Assembly (NCBI GenBank): GCA_026387935.1
Contig: JAPLKU010000019.1
Coordinates: 124,001-188,000, forward strand
Direction: 5' to 3'
Origin: Gemmatimonadota bacterium
GTDB lineage: Bacteria; Gemmatimonadota; Gemmatimonadetes; Gemmatimonadales; Gemmatimonadaceae
Length of the DNA stretch: 64,000 nucleotides
Shown here: positions 1 through 6,992 of the stretch, one piece after another
Numbering within the stretch: position 1 is the first letter of the stretch
Layout: each line of letters begins with the position of its first letter
Made by a program: the position numbers and the translations under genes
The notes under the pieces: generated by a model
Seen by the model: only the letters and a program-made list of their open reading frames with translations
Told to the model about the DNA's origin: nothing
The model's database searches: none

Positions 1-144
1 ATTGAGTCGGGCAATGCGGCAGGGGTGGAAACCGTCGGCGTTACGTGGGGGGCGTTTTCACGCGAAGAGATCGCGCACGCCAATCCGAACGCATGGATCG
101 CGTCGATGCCCGAGTTGATGCCACTCGTGGATCGCGCCCGGTAA
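1..144 (+). CDS. HAD-superfamily phosphatase, C-terminal fragment
   Basis: The window opens inside this gene; only the last 47 codons are present, in frame from base 1 to the TAA at 142-144. The visible sequence (GNAAGVETVGVTWGAFSREE, then a short tail ending PLVDRAR) matches the C-terminal end of phosphoglycolate-phosphatase-type HAD hydrolases, where a conserved A-G-x-x-x-V-G-V-x-W-G strand closes the Rossmann-like core. The nucleophile Asp and cap domain lie outside the window, so the substrate cannot be judged. A HAD assignment is likely; phosphoglycolate as substrate is only a guess. Confidence 0.65.
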   Translation: MESGNAAGVETVGVTWGAFSREEIAHANPNAWIASMPELMPLVDRAR

Positions 145-588
145 ACACACGATACGCAATGGAACGGGTGTCATCGCAGTGAGTTGATGATGGATCTGCC
201 GGACGGCTGGGCGACCGCCCTCGCGGCTCCCAGCGGTCGCGGCCCGGGTTGGCCGCCTCCGCGCCATGATCACTTCGGCGACCGGTGCGGCGGTGGAACT
301 GCACCTTCGGGCTATGCTCGGGCGAGTGGCCAACGACACGGACTGGCTGGACGAGTTTGAATCCCGGCTGAGGGGGCTCTCGAGGCGTTCACCGGCGGTA
401 GACCGTCCGGAGATCGTCGCGCTCCTGCTGCTCCGTGCTCCCGCCGCACGCACCGGGCAAACCCGCCCGGCCAGGCCAATCGGCACCCTTATAGATGGTG
501 CTCGCTAGCCCCTAGCCATCGGCCCGGCAAGCAATTATCGTTATTGGGCTGGGTCGACCACATCGGCCGTCCCAGCACTGACTGACTT
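145..588. other. Intergenic region, possible small ORF only
   Basis: No convincing gene is seen in this 444-base stretch. An 80-codon open frame on the + strand (266-508) encodes an amphipathic, Leu/Arg-rich sequence (for example VANDTDWLDEFESRLRGLSR) that could be a small protein, but it has no clear ribosome binding site and overlaps open frames on the other strand. I list the region as unassigned. A transcript ending at the hairpin just downstream (589-622) would start in this region. Confidence 0.35.
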
Positions 589-622
589 GGGCCTCGCTCA
601 ACGCGGTGCCCTTTTTCTTTTT
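589..622 (+). terminator. Terminator-like hairpin in the cold-shock gene leader
   Basis: GGGC at 589-592 pairs with GCCC at 608-611 and CGC at 595-597 pairs with GCG at 603-605, with one mismatch and one wobble, followed by a TTTTTCTTTTT tract. This has the form of an intrinsic terminator. It lies about 100 bases upstream of the cold-shock ATG, so it either ends an upstream short transcript or acts as an attenuator in the leader. Confidence 0.55.
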
Positions 623-721
623 CAGTCGAACCGGCGTGGCGGATTTTCCACGAAACAACACGTAGTCGGGAAGTACGGCAAAGTCCGAACTCCGACCACA
701 CCATCAGGAAGGAGTTTTACA

Positions 722-934
722 ATGCGTACGACCGGCACAGTGAAGTGGTTCAACGACGACAAGGGTTTCGGCTTCATCACGCCTTCGGACGGTTCGAAGG
801 ATTGCTTCGTGCATCACTCGGCCATCCAGGCACAGGGCTTCAAGAGCCTGGCCGAAGGCCAGAAGGTTGAGTTCGACGTGGTTCAGGGCCAGAAGGGTCC
901 GGCCGCCGAGAACGTCGTCAAGGTTGGCGAGTAA
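722..934 (+). CDS. cspA: Cold-shock domain protein
   Basis: A 70-residue single cold-shock domain (OB fold) that binds single-stranded RNA/DNA and acts as an RNA chaperone in the cytoplasm. The sequence shows the N-terminal GTVKWFN, RNP1 (KGFGFI, about residues 15-20) and an RNP2-like FVHHSAI. The start at 722 is supported by AGGAAGGAG at 706-714, 7 bases upstream; the longer upstream open frame has no family sequence. One difference from the usual motif is Cys in CFVHH where Val or Ile is common. The long leader, with a terminator-like hairpin at 589-622, suggests control at RNA level as in other csp genes. rpsU follows 39 bases downstream. Assignment to the family is certain; which paralog this is cannot be told. 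Confidence 0.95.
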   Translation: MRTTGTVKWFNDDKGFGFITPSDGSKDCFVHHSAIQAQGFKSLAEGQKVEFDVVQGQKGPAAENVVKVGE

Positions 935-973
935 CACGCCAATTTACCCGCCGCGACGAATAGGGAGAACGCG

Positions 974-1168
974 ATGATCGAAGTCACCCTCGATGAAGGC
1001 GATAAGATCGACTGGGCACTCAAGACCTTCAAAAAGAAAGTCATGAAGTCTGGTCTCCTCAAGGAATTGCGGAAGCGCCGGCATTATGTGAAGCCGAGCG
1101 CTGCCCGTCAGCTCAAATCGGCGGCAGCTCGCCGTCGCGGCAAGACGAAGAAGCGGCGCGAGACGTAG
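974..1168 (+). CDS. rpsU: Small ribosomal subunit protein bS21
   Basis: A 64-residue, strongly basic protein matching bacterial ribosomal protein S21, which binds near the anti-Shine-Dalgarno region of 16S rRNA and helps initiation. It shows the family start (IEVTLDEGDKIDWALKTFKK), the central LLKELRKRRHYVKPS and a Lys/Arg-rich tail. The start has AGGGAGA 6-12 bases upstream. It sits directly after the cold-shock gene, an understandable pairing of two translation-related proteins that may share a transcript. A very stable hairpin (1184-1221) follows the stop. Confidence 0.97.
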   Translation: MIEVTLDEGDKIDWALKTFKKKVMKSGLLKELRKRRHYVKPSAARQLKSAAARRRGKTKKRRET

Positions 1169-1183
1169 TCGCCCGTTTCGACC

Positions 1184-1221
1184 AATCGCGCGCGCCAGGA
1201 ATCATTCCGGCGCGCGCGATT
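1184..1221 (+). other. Very stable hairpin after rpsU
   Basis: AATCGCGCGCGCC (1184-1196) is perfectly complementary to GGCGCGCGCGATT (1209-1221), and the inner bases GGAAT (1198-1202) and ATTCC (1204-1208) pair as well. The loop is a single base, with one bulged base in the stem. No T tract follows, so it is not a standard intrinsic terminator. It may protect the 3' end of the rpsU mRNA or assist termination. Confidence 0.6.
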
Positions 1222-1264
1222 GCGTGTCACCAACAAATAATTCAGCCCCCCGGGGGAAAAGCCG

Positions 1265-1582
1265 ATGATCAAGGATGTCAACTTCGAGCACGACGGCCGC
1301 AAGTATGAATGCACCGTCGAGACTCAGCGCGGAGCCGGCGGCCAGGCGCGGTGGTGGTTCTCCGTGACCGGAGACCAGCAGCGCTACGCCCCGATCGAAG
1401 CCGTGTCCAGCGATACGCAGGCCTCGGTCAAGACGCGCATCATCGCCTTCTACAAGCAGCACCTCTTCATTCGCTCGCAGCCCCCCGCCGCCCGTGGTCA
1501 CTTTGGGCAGCGCGGCCGTCCACCTGCCGCCATCAAGGCGCTGCAGGCGGAAAACGCTGCAGCAGACGCCGCCGGCCAGTAG
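1265..1582 (+). CDS. Hypothetical protein, 105 aa
   Basis: I do not recognise this protein. The N-terminal 70 residues look folded: short beta-rich segments (KDVNFEHDGRKYECTVETQR, ARWWFSVTGDQQ) followed by an amphipathic helix (TQASVKTRIIAFYKQHLF). The last 35 residues are Pro/Arg/Ala-rich and probably disordered. The ATG is preceded by a GGGGGA stretch 9-13 bases upstream. It is followed by an intrinsic terminator (1614-1649). No signal peptide or membrane segment is visible, so a cytoplasmic location is likely. It follows rpsU in the same direction. Confidence 0.7.
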   Translation: MIKDVNFEHDGRKYECTVETQRGAGGQARWWFSVTGDQQRYAPIEAVSSDTQASVKTRIIAFYKQHLFIRSQPPAARGHFGQRGRPPAAIKALQAENAAADAAGQ

Positions 1583-1613
1583 GGGTTTTTAGACCGCGGT
1601 CAGGTTTTTCGGA

Positions 1614-1649
1614 GAGCCGGTCGAGCTAGCGTGCTAGCTTGGCCGGCTC
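1614..1649 (+). terminator. Intrinsic terminator overlapping a convergent stop codon
   Basis: GAGCCGG (1614-1620) pairs with CCGGCTC (1643-1649), with an inner GCTAGC/GCTAGC stem, followed on the + strand by TTCTGCTTTTC. The T-rich side is on the + strand, so it ends the 1265-1582 transcript. The stop codon of the opposing gene (1626-1628) lies inside the hairpin. Confidence 0.65.
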
Positions 1650-2150
1650 TTCTGCTTTTCCGGCCATCAGCTTGGACTGAAAGCGCTGCGCCTCGGTGAC
1701 GCGCTCCATCTCGATGGCCAGCGCGTCTACCGACTGCTGCAGCTGCTCGATCTGGGGCGCAAGCGTGTTCGTTCCGCTCGCCAGCGCGTCCGACCGGCGG
1801 TCCATGCGCCGCGCAAAGGCGCGCGCGAGCGGCAATCCGACCACGCAAAACCCGATCGTGATGAAAAACGCCAGGGAAATGTCTACCGCGCCCTGCGGAA
1901 CGGCGTTCCTGAGGTTGAAGTCCGAGGGAATGTTGATCGTCGGGTTGCCGCCATTGCGAACGCCGTTCCGGATGTCGTTCCGGATGTCGTTCCGGAGCTG
2001 ATCGCGGATTTGCTGCGCGGTCAGTGGTTGGACCACAGCGGCCGGCGCAGCGGCCTGACCGGGAGCCGCCTGCGGCGGCGTCTGCGGCGGCGCAGCATTC
2101 GCAGCGCCCTGCCGATCAAAAAATCCACCGTTCAGCGCAACTGACCGCAT
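1626..2150 (-). CDS. Single-pass membrane protein with C-terminal coiled coil
   Basis: I do not recognise a named family. The 174-residue product has a Pro/Ala/Gln-rich N-terminal region (about residues 15-50), a helical Asn/Arg/Asp repeat region (QLRNDIRNDIRNGVRNGG, about 55-75), one strong membrane segment (VDISLAFFITIGFCVVGLPL, about 94-113), a positively charged stretch (ARRMDRR) and a C-terminal predicted coiled coil (IEQLQQSVDALAIEMERVTE). The start at 2150 is chosen because GGGAGA precedes it at the right distance; the longer frame upstream has no such site. It is probably an inner-membrane protein with the coiled coil in the cytoplasm. Confidence 0.65.
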   Translation of the reverse strand: MRSVALNGGFFDRQGAANAAPPQTPPQAAPGQAAAPAAVVQPLTAQQIRDQLRNDIRNDIRNGVRNGGNPTINIPSDFNLRNAVPQGAVDISLAFFITIGFCVVGLPLARAFARRMDRRSDALASGTNTLAPQIEQLQQSVDALAIEMERVTEAQRFQSKLMAGKAEEPAKLAR

Positions 2151-2383
2151 GGTATCTCCCGCCGTGAATGGTGTCCGTTTCCCTACGGAATGTACCCCCA
2201 CATTGTGTCGTATCGACCCCAATGCCGGCGGCGAAGAGCTCACGCAGGACATGTTCGTACGCGTCCGGAAAAAACTCGGACAGATTCACGTCGAGAGCGG
2301 GTTCTCTATATGAGCTAAGTCGTTCGTATATAATGCTTTAGATAGAACCAATGGACCCAGGAACTGCGGGGGTCCCGGGGTGC

Positions 2384-2389
2384 TATAAT
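2384..2389 (+). promoter_or_regulatory. Candidate -10 box for the BI-1 gene
   Basis: A perfect TATAAT at 2384-2389 would place transcription start near 2395, at the base of the hairpin at 2393-2420. No good -35 match is seen 17 bases upstream. A second TATAAT lies at 2329-2334. Confidence 0.5.
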
Positions 2390-2392
2390 TAT

Positions 2393-2420
2393 GGGTAGGC
2401 TGTTTGCAGTCGTCCTACCC
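2393..2420 (+). promoter_or_regulatory. 5'-end leader hairpin of the BI-1 gene
   Basis: GGGTAGG (2393-2399) is complementary to CCTACCC (2414-2420). With the -10 box at 2384-2389 the mRNA would begin with this hairpin, ending 24 bases before the start codon and just upstream of the GGAG site at 2430-2433. It could stabilise the mRNA or modulate ribosome access. Confidence 0.45.
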
Positions 2421-2444
2421 GTTTCCATTGGAGTGCAACACCGT

Positions 2445-3137
2445 ATGGGCTTTTCGCGGTTTGAAACGCTAAATCCGACCGGGCTGGTTTACTCGGGCGC
2501 AGAGCGCGCTCAGCTGGTTCGCCGGACGTACACGCTCGTGCTCGCCTGTGTGTTCGTCACGATCGGCGGCACGGCTTTCGGCTTGCAGAACGAATCGATC
2601 ATGATCGCGACGGCGCAGCATCCGTTCATTACGATGCTGCTCGCCTTCGTCCCACTCTGGGCTGCGCAGGCGGCGCGAAACTTGGCCGGCCCGCAGCGGC
2701 TCGGCCTCATTGTCCTGTTCTCCGCCATGATGGGCGTCGCGATTTCGCCTGTCATGTTCGCCGTTGGGCGCTCGCAGCCGGAAATCATCTGGCAGGCCGG
2801 TGCGCTTACGGCGAGCGCATTCACGGTGCTCACCGCCTATGCATGGTTCAGCCGCCGCGACTTCAGCGCCTGGGGCAGCTTTTTCGTCGTCGGGTTGTTC
2901 GTGGTGTTTGCGACGTCGCTGCTAAACATCTTCTTCCAGAACCAGTCGGCGCAGCTCTGGATTGCCGGCGCCTCCGTGCTGGTGTTCAGCGGATTGCTGG
3001 TGTTTGATACGTGGCGACTCAAGAACGTGTACGGCCCGGACGATTACATCATCGCGGCCGTCCAGATCTATCTCGACTTGCTCAACATGTTCATGGCGGT
3101 TCTGTCGCTCTTGGGCGGGAATCGACGCAGCAGCTAG
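2445..3137 (+). CDS. Bax inhibitor-1/YccA family membrane protein
   Basis: A 230-residue polytopic membrane protein of the BI-1 (TMBIM, YccA/YbhL) family, whose members are inner-membrane channel-like proteins; YccA binds the FtsH protease in E. coli. Seven hydrophobic segments can be picked out, from LVLACVFVTIGGTAFG near the N-terminus to LDLLNMFMAVLSLLGG at the end. The family signature in the last third is present: LLVFDTWRLKN, then YIIAAVQIYLDLLNMF. The start at 2445 has GGAG 11-14 bases upstream; the longer open frame begins inside the leader hairpin. A bidirectional terminator follows (3162-3193). The family is clear; the exact role is not. Confidence 0.9.
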   Translation: MGFSRFETLNPTGLVYSGAERAQLVRRTYTLVLACVFVTIGGTAFGLQNESIMIATAQHPFITMLLAFVPLWAAQAARNLAGPQRLGLIVLFSAMMGVAISPVMFAVGRSQPEIIWQAGALTASAFTVLTAYAWFSRRDFSAWGSFFVVGLFVVFATSLLNIFFQNQSAQLWIAGASVLVFSGLLVFDTWRLKNVYGPDDYIIAAVQIYLDLLNMFMAVLSLLGGNRRSS

Positions 3138-3161
3138 CACTACCAAGGTCCCGGTAAAAAC

Positions 3162-3193
3162 GAAGGGCCGTCCAGAAAATCGGACGGCCCTTC
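3162..3193. terminator. Bidirectional terminator between convergent genes
   Basis: GAAGGGCCGTCC (3162-3173) and GGACGGCCCTTC (3182-3193) form a perfect 12-bp stem with an 8-base loop. GTAAAAAC on the left gives a U tract for the minus strand; the + side is less T-rich. It separates the BI-1 gene from the minus-strand operon that ends at 3221. Confidence 0.8.
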
Positions 3194-3220
3194 GTCGTTC
3201 CCTCTGCTGCACCGCGCACC

Positions 3221-3529
3221 TTACCCCGTCCCCGCCCCCGTTCCCACTGCGGCATCCATGTCTCGCGCGAGTTCGAAGTCGAGCTTGGTGAGCCCGCCGG
3301 CCGAGTGGGTTGAGAGCGTCGTGGTGATCTTGTTGTAGCGGATATCGAGATCGGGATGATGATCGAGACGCTCGGCGATGAGGGCGACGCGATCAACCCA
3401 GGCGATGCCATCGAGAAACGTCGCGAACGCAAAGGTTTTCGTGATGGCGGCGCCGGCGCGAGTCCAGCCCTTGAGACTGGCGAGCGCGTATTCGACCTCG
3501 CCCTCGTCGAGTTTGGCGGGCCTCATCAT
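3221..3529 (-). CDS. Pterin-4a-carbinolamine dehydratase
   Basis: A 102-residue protein of the PCD/DCoH family, which dehydrates 4a-hydroxytetrahydropterins during pterin recycling in the cytoplasm. The active-site segment is visible: ERLDHHPDLDIRYNKITTTL, with the HHPD motif, followed by STHSAGGLTKLDFELA. Length matches the family. Its ATG overlaps the stop of xdhC by four bases (ATGA), so the two are translationally coupled. No aromatic amino acid hydroxylase is in the window, so the pterin may be part of molybdopterin or folate metabolism instead; similar proteins are known in Moco contexts. Confidence 0.92.
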   Translation of the reverse strand: MMRPAKLDEGEVEYALASLKGWTRAGAAITKTFAFATFLDGIAWVDRVALIAERLDHHPDLDIRYNKITTTLSTHSAGGLTKLDFELARDMDAAVGTGAGTG

Positions 3530-4614
3530 CGCTCCGATGCTTCGGGTTCGCCGGCCATCTCGGTTGCGCCCGCAGCGTTAGCGGCGAGTACGGCATCGAT
3601 GCCTCCGCGACGCGACGAGGCGGCACGGCGCACGGCAATCATTTCCGCGACGACACTCACCGCGATTTCTTCAGGAGTGTCCGCGCCAATGGACACTCCA
3701 ATTGGCGCGCGGATCTGGGCGACGGATTCTTCCGTCACATCCCACTCGCGGAGCTGCTTGGCGGTGAGCGCGGCCTTGCGGCGGCTGCCGAGCATGCCGA
3801 TGTAGCGGAGCGATTTGGGGGCCACCTGTGCGGCGATGATGGCGTCGTGCTGGTGGCCACGCGTGGCAATCACGACGTAGGTGTCGGGATCGAAGCGCGT
3901 ACTGCTGAGCACGTCGTGGAACTCACAGGTGACGACGCGATCGGCAAAGGGTAGCCGCGTGGAATCAGCGAATTCGGCGCGATCGTCAACGATGGTCACG
4001 TGCCAGCCGGCGAACGATGCGGCTTCTCCGACGCGCGCACCCACGTGGCCGGCGCCGAAAACAACGACGCGCGGGCGGCCGACGATCGGCTCGATCAGGA
4101 AATCGTTGGTGAAGAGCGGTTCATTGGCATACGGATCGAGAAGTTGTGCGGCCGCTTCCAGTTGTTCGTCGCCGCCGGCCCCCAGCACCAGCTTGCGCGG
4201 TCCATTGCTCCAGTCCATTGCCGTGACCATCACGCCACGCTCGCCACGAGCGATCAGCGCGTTGGCTTCGTCGTAGGCGCGCGCGAGGACTGGATCGGGG
4301 AACAGCGGCTCGATGAAAATCTCGGCCGTGCCGCCGCAGGTGAGTCCGTAGTCGCCGGCGAGTTCGTTGTTCAGTGAATAGGTAGAGAGCGCGGGCATGC
4401 GGCGTTCGAGGACGTCCATGGCCCGTTCAATAACCTCGGCTTCGAGGCAGCCGCCGCCCACAGTACCGATGCGCGCGCCGCTGGCGGTGATCAGCAGCTT
4501 GGCCGTGGCGCTCATGGGCAATGAGCCGCGCCGCCGTGCGATGGAGGCAAGTGCACCTGCTCCAGACCCCGAGGCGAGGCGGGCACATTCAGCGAGGACG
4601 ACGGGGCGGCTCAT
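3526..4614 (-). CDS. xdhC: XdhC/CoxI family molybdoenzyme maturation factor
   Basis: A 362-residue XdhC-family protein, which binds the molybdenum cofactor and protects or sulfurates it before insertion into xanthine-dehydrogenase-type enzymes. The N-terminal XdhC/CoxI domain shows GTVGGGCLEAEV and GLTCGGTAEIFIEP (with its conserved Cys); the C-terminal Rossmann domain shows VVFGAGHVGARVGEAA and YIGMLGSRRK, both typical. The start at 4614 (MSRPVVLAECARL) is the natural family start; the upstream open frame is low-complexity. No xanthine dehydrogenase subunit is in the window. It is coupled to the downstream pterin dehydratase gene. Confidence 0.9.
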   Translation of the reverse strand: MSRPVVLAECARLASGSGAGALASIARRRGSLPMSATAKLLITASGARIGTVGGGCLEAEVIERAMDVLERRMPALSTYSLNNELAGDYGLTCGGTAEIFIEPLFPDPVLARAYDEANALIARGERGVMVTAMDWSNGPRKLVLGAGGDEQLEAAAQLLDPYANEPLFTNDFLIEPIVGRPRVVVFGAGHVGARVGEAASFAGWHVTIVDDRAEFADSTRLPFADRVVTCEFHDVLSSTRFDPDTYVVIATRGHQHDAIIAAQVAPKSLRYIGMLGSRRKAALTAKQLREWDVTEESVAQIRAPIGVSIGADTPEEIAVSVVAEMIAVRRAASSRRGGIDAVLAANAAGATEMAGEPEASER

Positions 4615-4675
4615 ACCGGAATGTGGCGCGCGCGGGGTGGCTGGCGCCACCCGCCAAACGGGCTCCTCCTGCTGG

Positions 4676-5128
4676 CTACTTGACCGCGACCAGCTGCACG
4701 CGGAAGAGCAGAACGGCGTTGGACGGGATGGGGCCGACTTCCTTCCAGCCATAGCCCAGGTGCGGCGGAATCACGAGGATGCGGGCACCACCGGCATGCA
4801 TTCCTCGGAGGCCGATCTGCCACCCCTTGATGACCTGACCGCTGCCCATCTTGAATGTCAGGCCGGCGGAACTGTCCACCTGCGTGCCGTTGGCAAGCAG
4901 TCCACGATAGGCGACGGTCACCTTGCTGCGGTCGTCGGCCACGGGTCCATCACCGACGGTGACATCCTTGTAGAAGAGCCCCTCGGGCGTGCGCGTGTAC
5001 TCGGCGAGGTTGATACCGAGGGACGGGGCGATGGCCGAGGCGGGGATGTCGTCAGTGACGGGCGACGGGCCACCAGCGCAGGCGATTGCGAATACTGCGC
5101 TGGCCAGAAGGACGACGCGTCGGTTCAT
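4676..5128 (-). CDS. FKBP-type peptidyl-prolyl isomerase, lipoprotein
   Basis: A 150-residue exported prolyl isomerase. The N-terminus is a lipoprotein signal (MNRRVVLLASAVFAIACAGG) with Cys after AIA, so the protein should be lipid-anchored in the envelope. The FKBP domain fills the rest: VTVAYRGLLANGTQVDSS, GSGQVIKGWQIGLRGM, ARILVIPPHLGYGW and the C-terminal VLLFRVQLVAV. The start at 5128 is chosen over 5140 because AGGAG precedes it by about six bases. The role is folding of exported proteins. Family certain, specific clients unknown. Confidence 0.93.
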   Translation of the reverse strand: MNRRVVLLASAVFAIACAGGPSPVTDDIPASAIAPSLGINLAEYTRTPEGLFYKDVTVGDGPVADDRSKVTVAYRGLLANGTQVDSSAGLTFKMGSGQVIKGWQIGLRGMHAGGARILVIPPHLGYGWKEVGPIPSNAVLLFRVQLVAVK

Positions 5129-5175
5129 GCGACTCCTCATGCGCGCATGAAGTCTTCGAGATCGGACATGGAACC

Positions 5176-5544
5176 CTACTTCCGCAAGTACGAGTCGGTC
5201 TTGGCGAGCCAGTCGGCGCGCGGCGGATCGAAGACGTCGAGATCGAGCGTGTCTTCCAGCGCTTCGGCCTTGTGCCACACCATGGACGGAATGTGGAGCA
5301 CCTCGCCGGCCATCACGTCCTGCACCTGCTTTTCATCTTCGCCAATCCAGAAGCGCAAGCCGCCGGAAATGATGTAGGTGTACTGCTCATTCTCGTGCTG
5401 GTGGCGCGGCACGACGAATCCTTTTTTCAGGAATACCTGGGCGAGCATCATCTTCTGGCCGGTGAGCAGCTTGCGGCTGAATTTATCCGAGATGACTTCG
5501 AGCTCGACGTCTTTCCAGGGGGTGAACGTGACGGACTGGGACAT
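5176..5544 (-). CDS. Single-domain cupin protein
   Basis: A 122-residue cupin. The two cupin motifs are visible: RHQHENEQYTYIISGGLRF (metal-binding H-x-H with Glu) and the second with LHIPSMVWHKAEALEDT. This family includes metal-binding sugar-related and dioxygenase-like proteins and pectin-degradation KdgF-like cupins; the ligand cannot be deduced. No signal peptide is present. The FKBP gene starts 47 bases downstream in the same direction, so the two may share a transcript. Confidence 0.85.
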   Translation of the reverse strand: MSQSVTFTPWKDVELEVISDKFSRKLLTGQKMMLAQVFLKKGFVVPRHQHENEQYTYIISGGLRFWIGEDEKQVQDVMAGEVLHIPSMVWHKAEALEDTLDLDVFDPPRADWLAKTDSYLRK

Positions 5545-5620
5545 GAAAAATCTCCGTTGATAGTGATAAAAACGTCGCGCACGGACAGCGGCGTTGCAAG
5601 CTCCGTTGCCCGCTTAAAGC

Positions 5621-5654
5621 CTTCGCGGCAGCCGATGATCCGGCTGCCGCGAAG
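5621..5654 (-). terminator. Terminator hairpin after the amidohydrolase cluster
   Basis: CTTCGCGGCAGCCG (5621-5634) and CGGCTGCCGCGAAG (5641-5654) form a perfect 14-bp stem with a 6-base loop. On the minus strand it lies 22 bases past the stop of the last amidohydrolase gene and is followed by GCTTTAAG, only modestly U-rich. Confidence 0.65.
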
Positions 5655-5675
5655 CACTTTGGGAACTGTCGATCG

Positions 5676-6992
5676 TTACGGCTTGATCGGAAGCGGACGT
5701 GACTTGTACTTGAGGTACAAGCGGTGATGGCGGTCATCATCGGGGATCTGGCGACCCTTGATGAACACTTCGACCACCTGTGTGCGCAGGTCCATCGGGT
5801 CGCCCGTCGTGATGAAGAGGTTTGCGAGCTTCCCCTTCTCGATCGAGCCGATTTCCTTCTCCGCGCCGAACATCTCGGCGGGCCAGATGGTGAGCGCCTT
5901 GAGCGCGCCCTCGGGCTTGAGACCGTAGGCGACTGCGAGCGCCGCGTGGAACACCACGTGGCGCGCATTGGAGCCACCGCCCGTGGAGAAGGCGAACTTC
6001 ACGCCGGCATCATAGAGCAGGCCGGGCATGGCATAGATCTCGTCGTAGGGCACGTCGTCGCCGGGCGCCGCTTCAATCGAGTTGAGGATGACGGGAATGT
6101 TCTTCGCCGCAAGAACCTTGCGGACCTTCCAGGCATCGTTGCCGCCCTGAATCACCAGGCGGATGCTCCACTTCTCAGCGAACGCGATAGCCGCGAGAAT
6201 GGCCGGCTCGCCGTTGGCAGGGATGATGGCCGGAATTTCCTTGTTGAACACCGGACGCATCGCCTCATAAATGAGGTCTACCTTGCCGCCGCCGGCCTTA
6301 CGGGCCGTGTTGTAGTCACGCGACTCGGTCATGAACTGCTCGAAGTCGGCGACGACGTTGGCGTTCACCGTACCGCCACCGCCACGACCACCGCGGCCAC
6401 CACCGCCGCCGCGGCCACCACGACCGCCGCCGCCGGGGAGGGTGATCATCATGCCGGCAGACTTCATCACGGCGAGGTCTTCCCACGTCCAGCCGGCAGT
6501 GTTGATCAAGGTCGCCTGCCCGCTGATCACACCACCCGTGGGCGAGGTGATCACCGAGGTCACGCCATTCATGCGCGTGACGCCGAGGAGTTCGCTTTCC
6601 ACGTTGAGTCCGACGAGTGCGCGCATGTGCGGGTTGAACTCGCCCATTTCGCTGCGCATGGACATCGTCTGCACGCTGCCGATTTCCGACAGGCCGATGC
6701 CGGTGTTGGCGTCAATCATGCCGGGGTAGACGAACTTCCCCGTGGCATCAATGACCTTGGCGTCCGTGGGCGATGCGGCCGCACCGACTTCGACGATCCG
6801 GTTGTTCCGAACGAGGATGTTGGTGTTGGGCATCTTCTGCCCGTTCGGGTTGACGACCGTGCCACCCTTGATGAAGTACGTGCCTTCTTCACCGGCGCCG
6901 GCCTGCGCTCCTGCTGTAGCCGCCGGGGTCGCCGCCGCGACGAACGCGACGGCGGTGAAGAATGCTGCGAGGTGTTTCCGGGAAGACCGCAT
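5676..6992 (-). CDS. Exported amidohydrolase-family protein lacking HxH
   Basis: A 438-residue exported protein with an N-terminal signal peptide (FFTAVAFVAAATPAATAGAQ). It has the amidohydrolase composite fold: an N-terminal beta-sandwich strand (NPNGQKMPNTNILVRNNRIV), a TIM-barrel body and the C-terminal GSIEKGKLANLFITTGDP. The metal-binding H-x-H after the first barrel strand, normally in PGxIDAHTH, is replaced (YPGMIDANTGIG), and the late Asp region reads FSTGGGSNAR. It is therefore probably not a classical metal hydrolase. A Gly/Arg low-complexity insert sits near residues 185-210. It is the last gene of three; its ATG overlaps the previous stop by one base (TAATG). Confidence 0.85.
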   Translation of the reverse strand: MRSSRKHLAAFFTAVAFVAAATPAATAGAQAGAGEEGTYFIKGGTVVNPNGQKMPNTNILVRNNRIVEVGAAASPTDAKVIDATGKFVYPGMIDANTGIGLSEIGSVQTMSMRSEMGEFNPHMRALVGLNVESELLGVTRMNGVTSVITSPTGGVISGQATLINTAGWTWEDLAVMKSAGMMITLPGGGGRGGRGGGGGRGGRGGGGTVNANVVADFEQFMTESRDYNTARKAGGGKVDLIYEAMRPVFNKEIPAIIPANGEPAILAAIAFAEKWSIRLVIQGGNDAWKVRKVLAAKNIPVILNSIEAAPGDDVPYDEIYAMPGLLYDAGVKFAFSTGGGSNARHVVFHAALAVAYGLKPEGALKALTIWPAEMFGAEKEIGSIEKGKLANLFITTGDPMDLRTQVVEVFIKGRQIPDDDRHHRLYLKYKSRPLPIKP

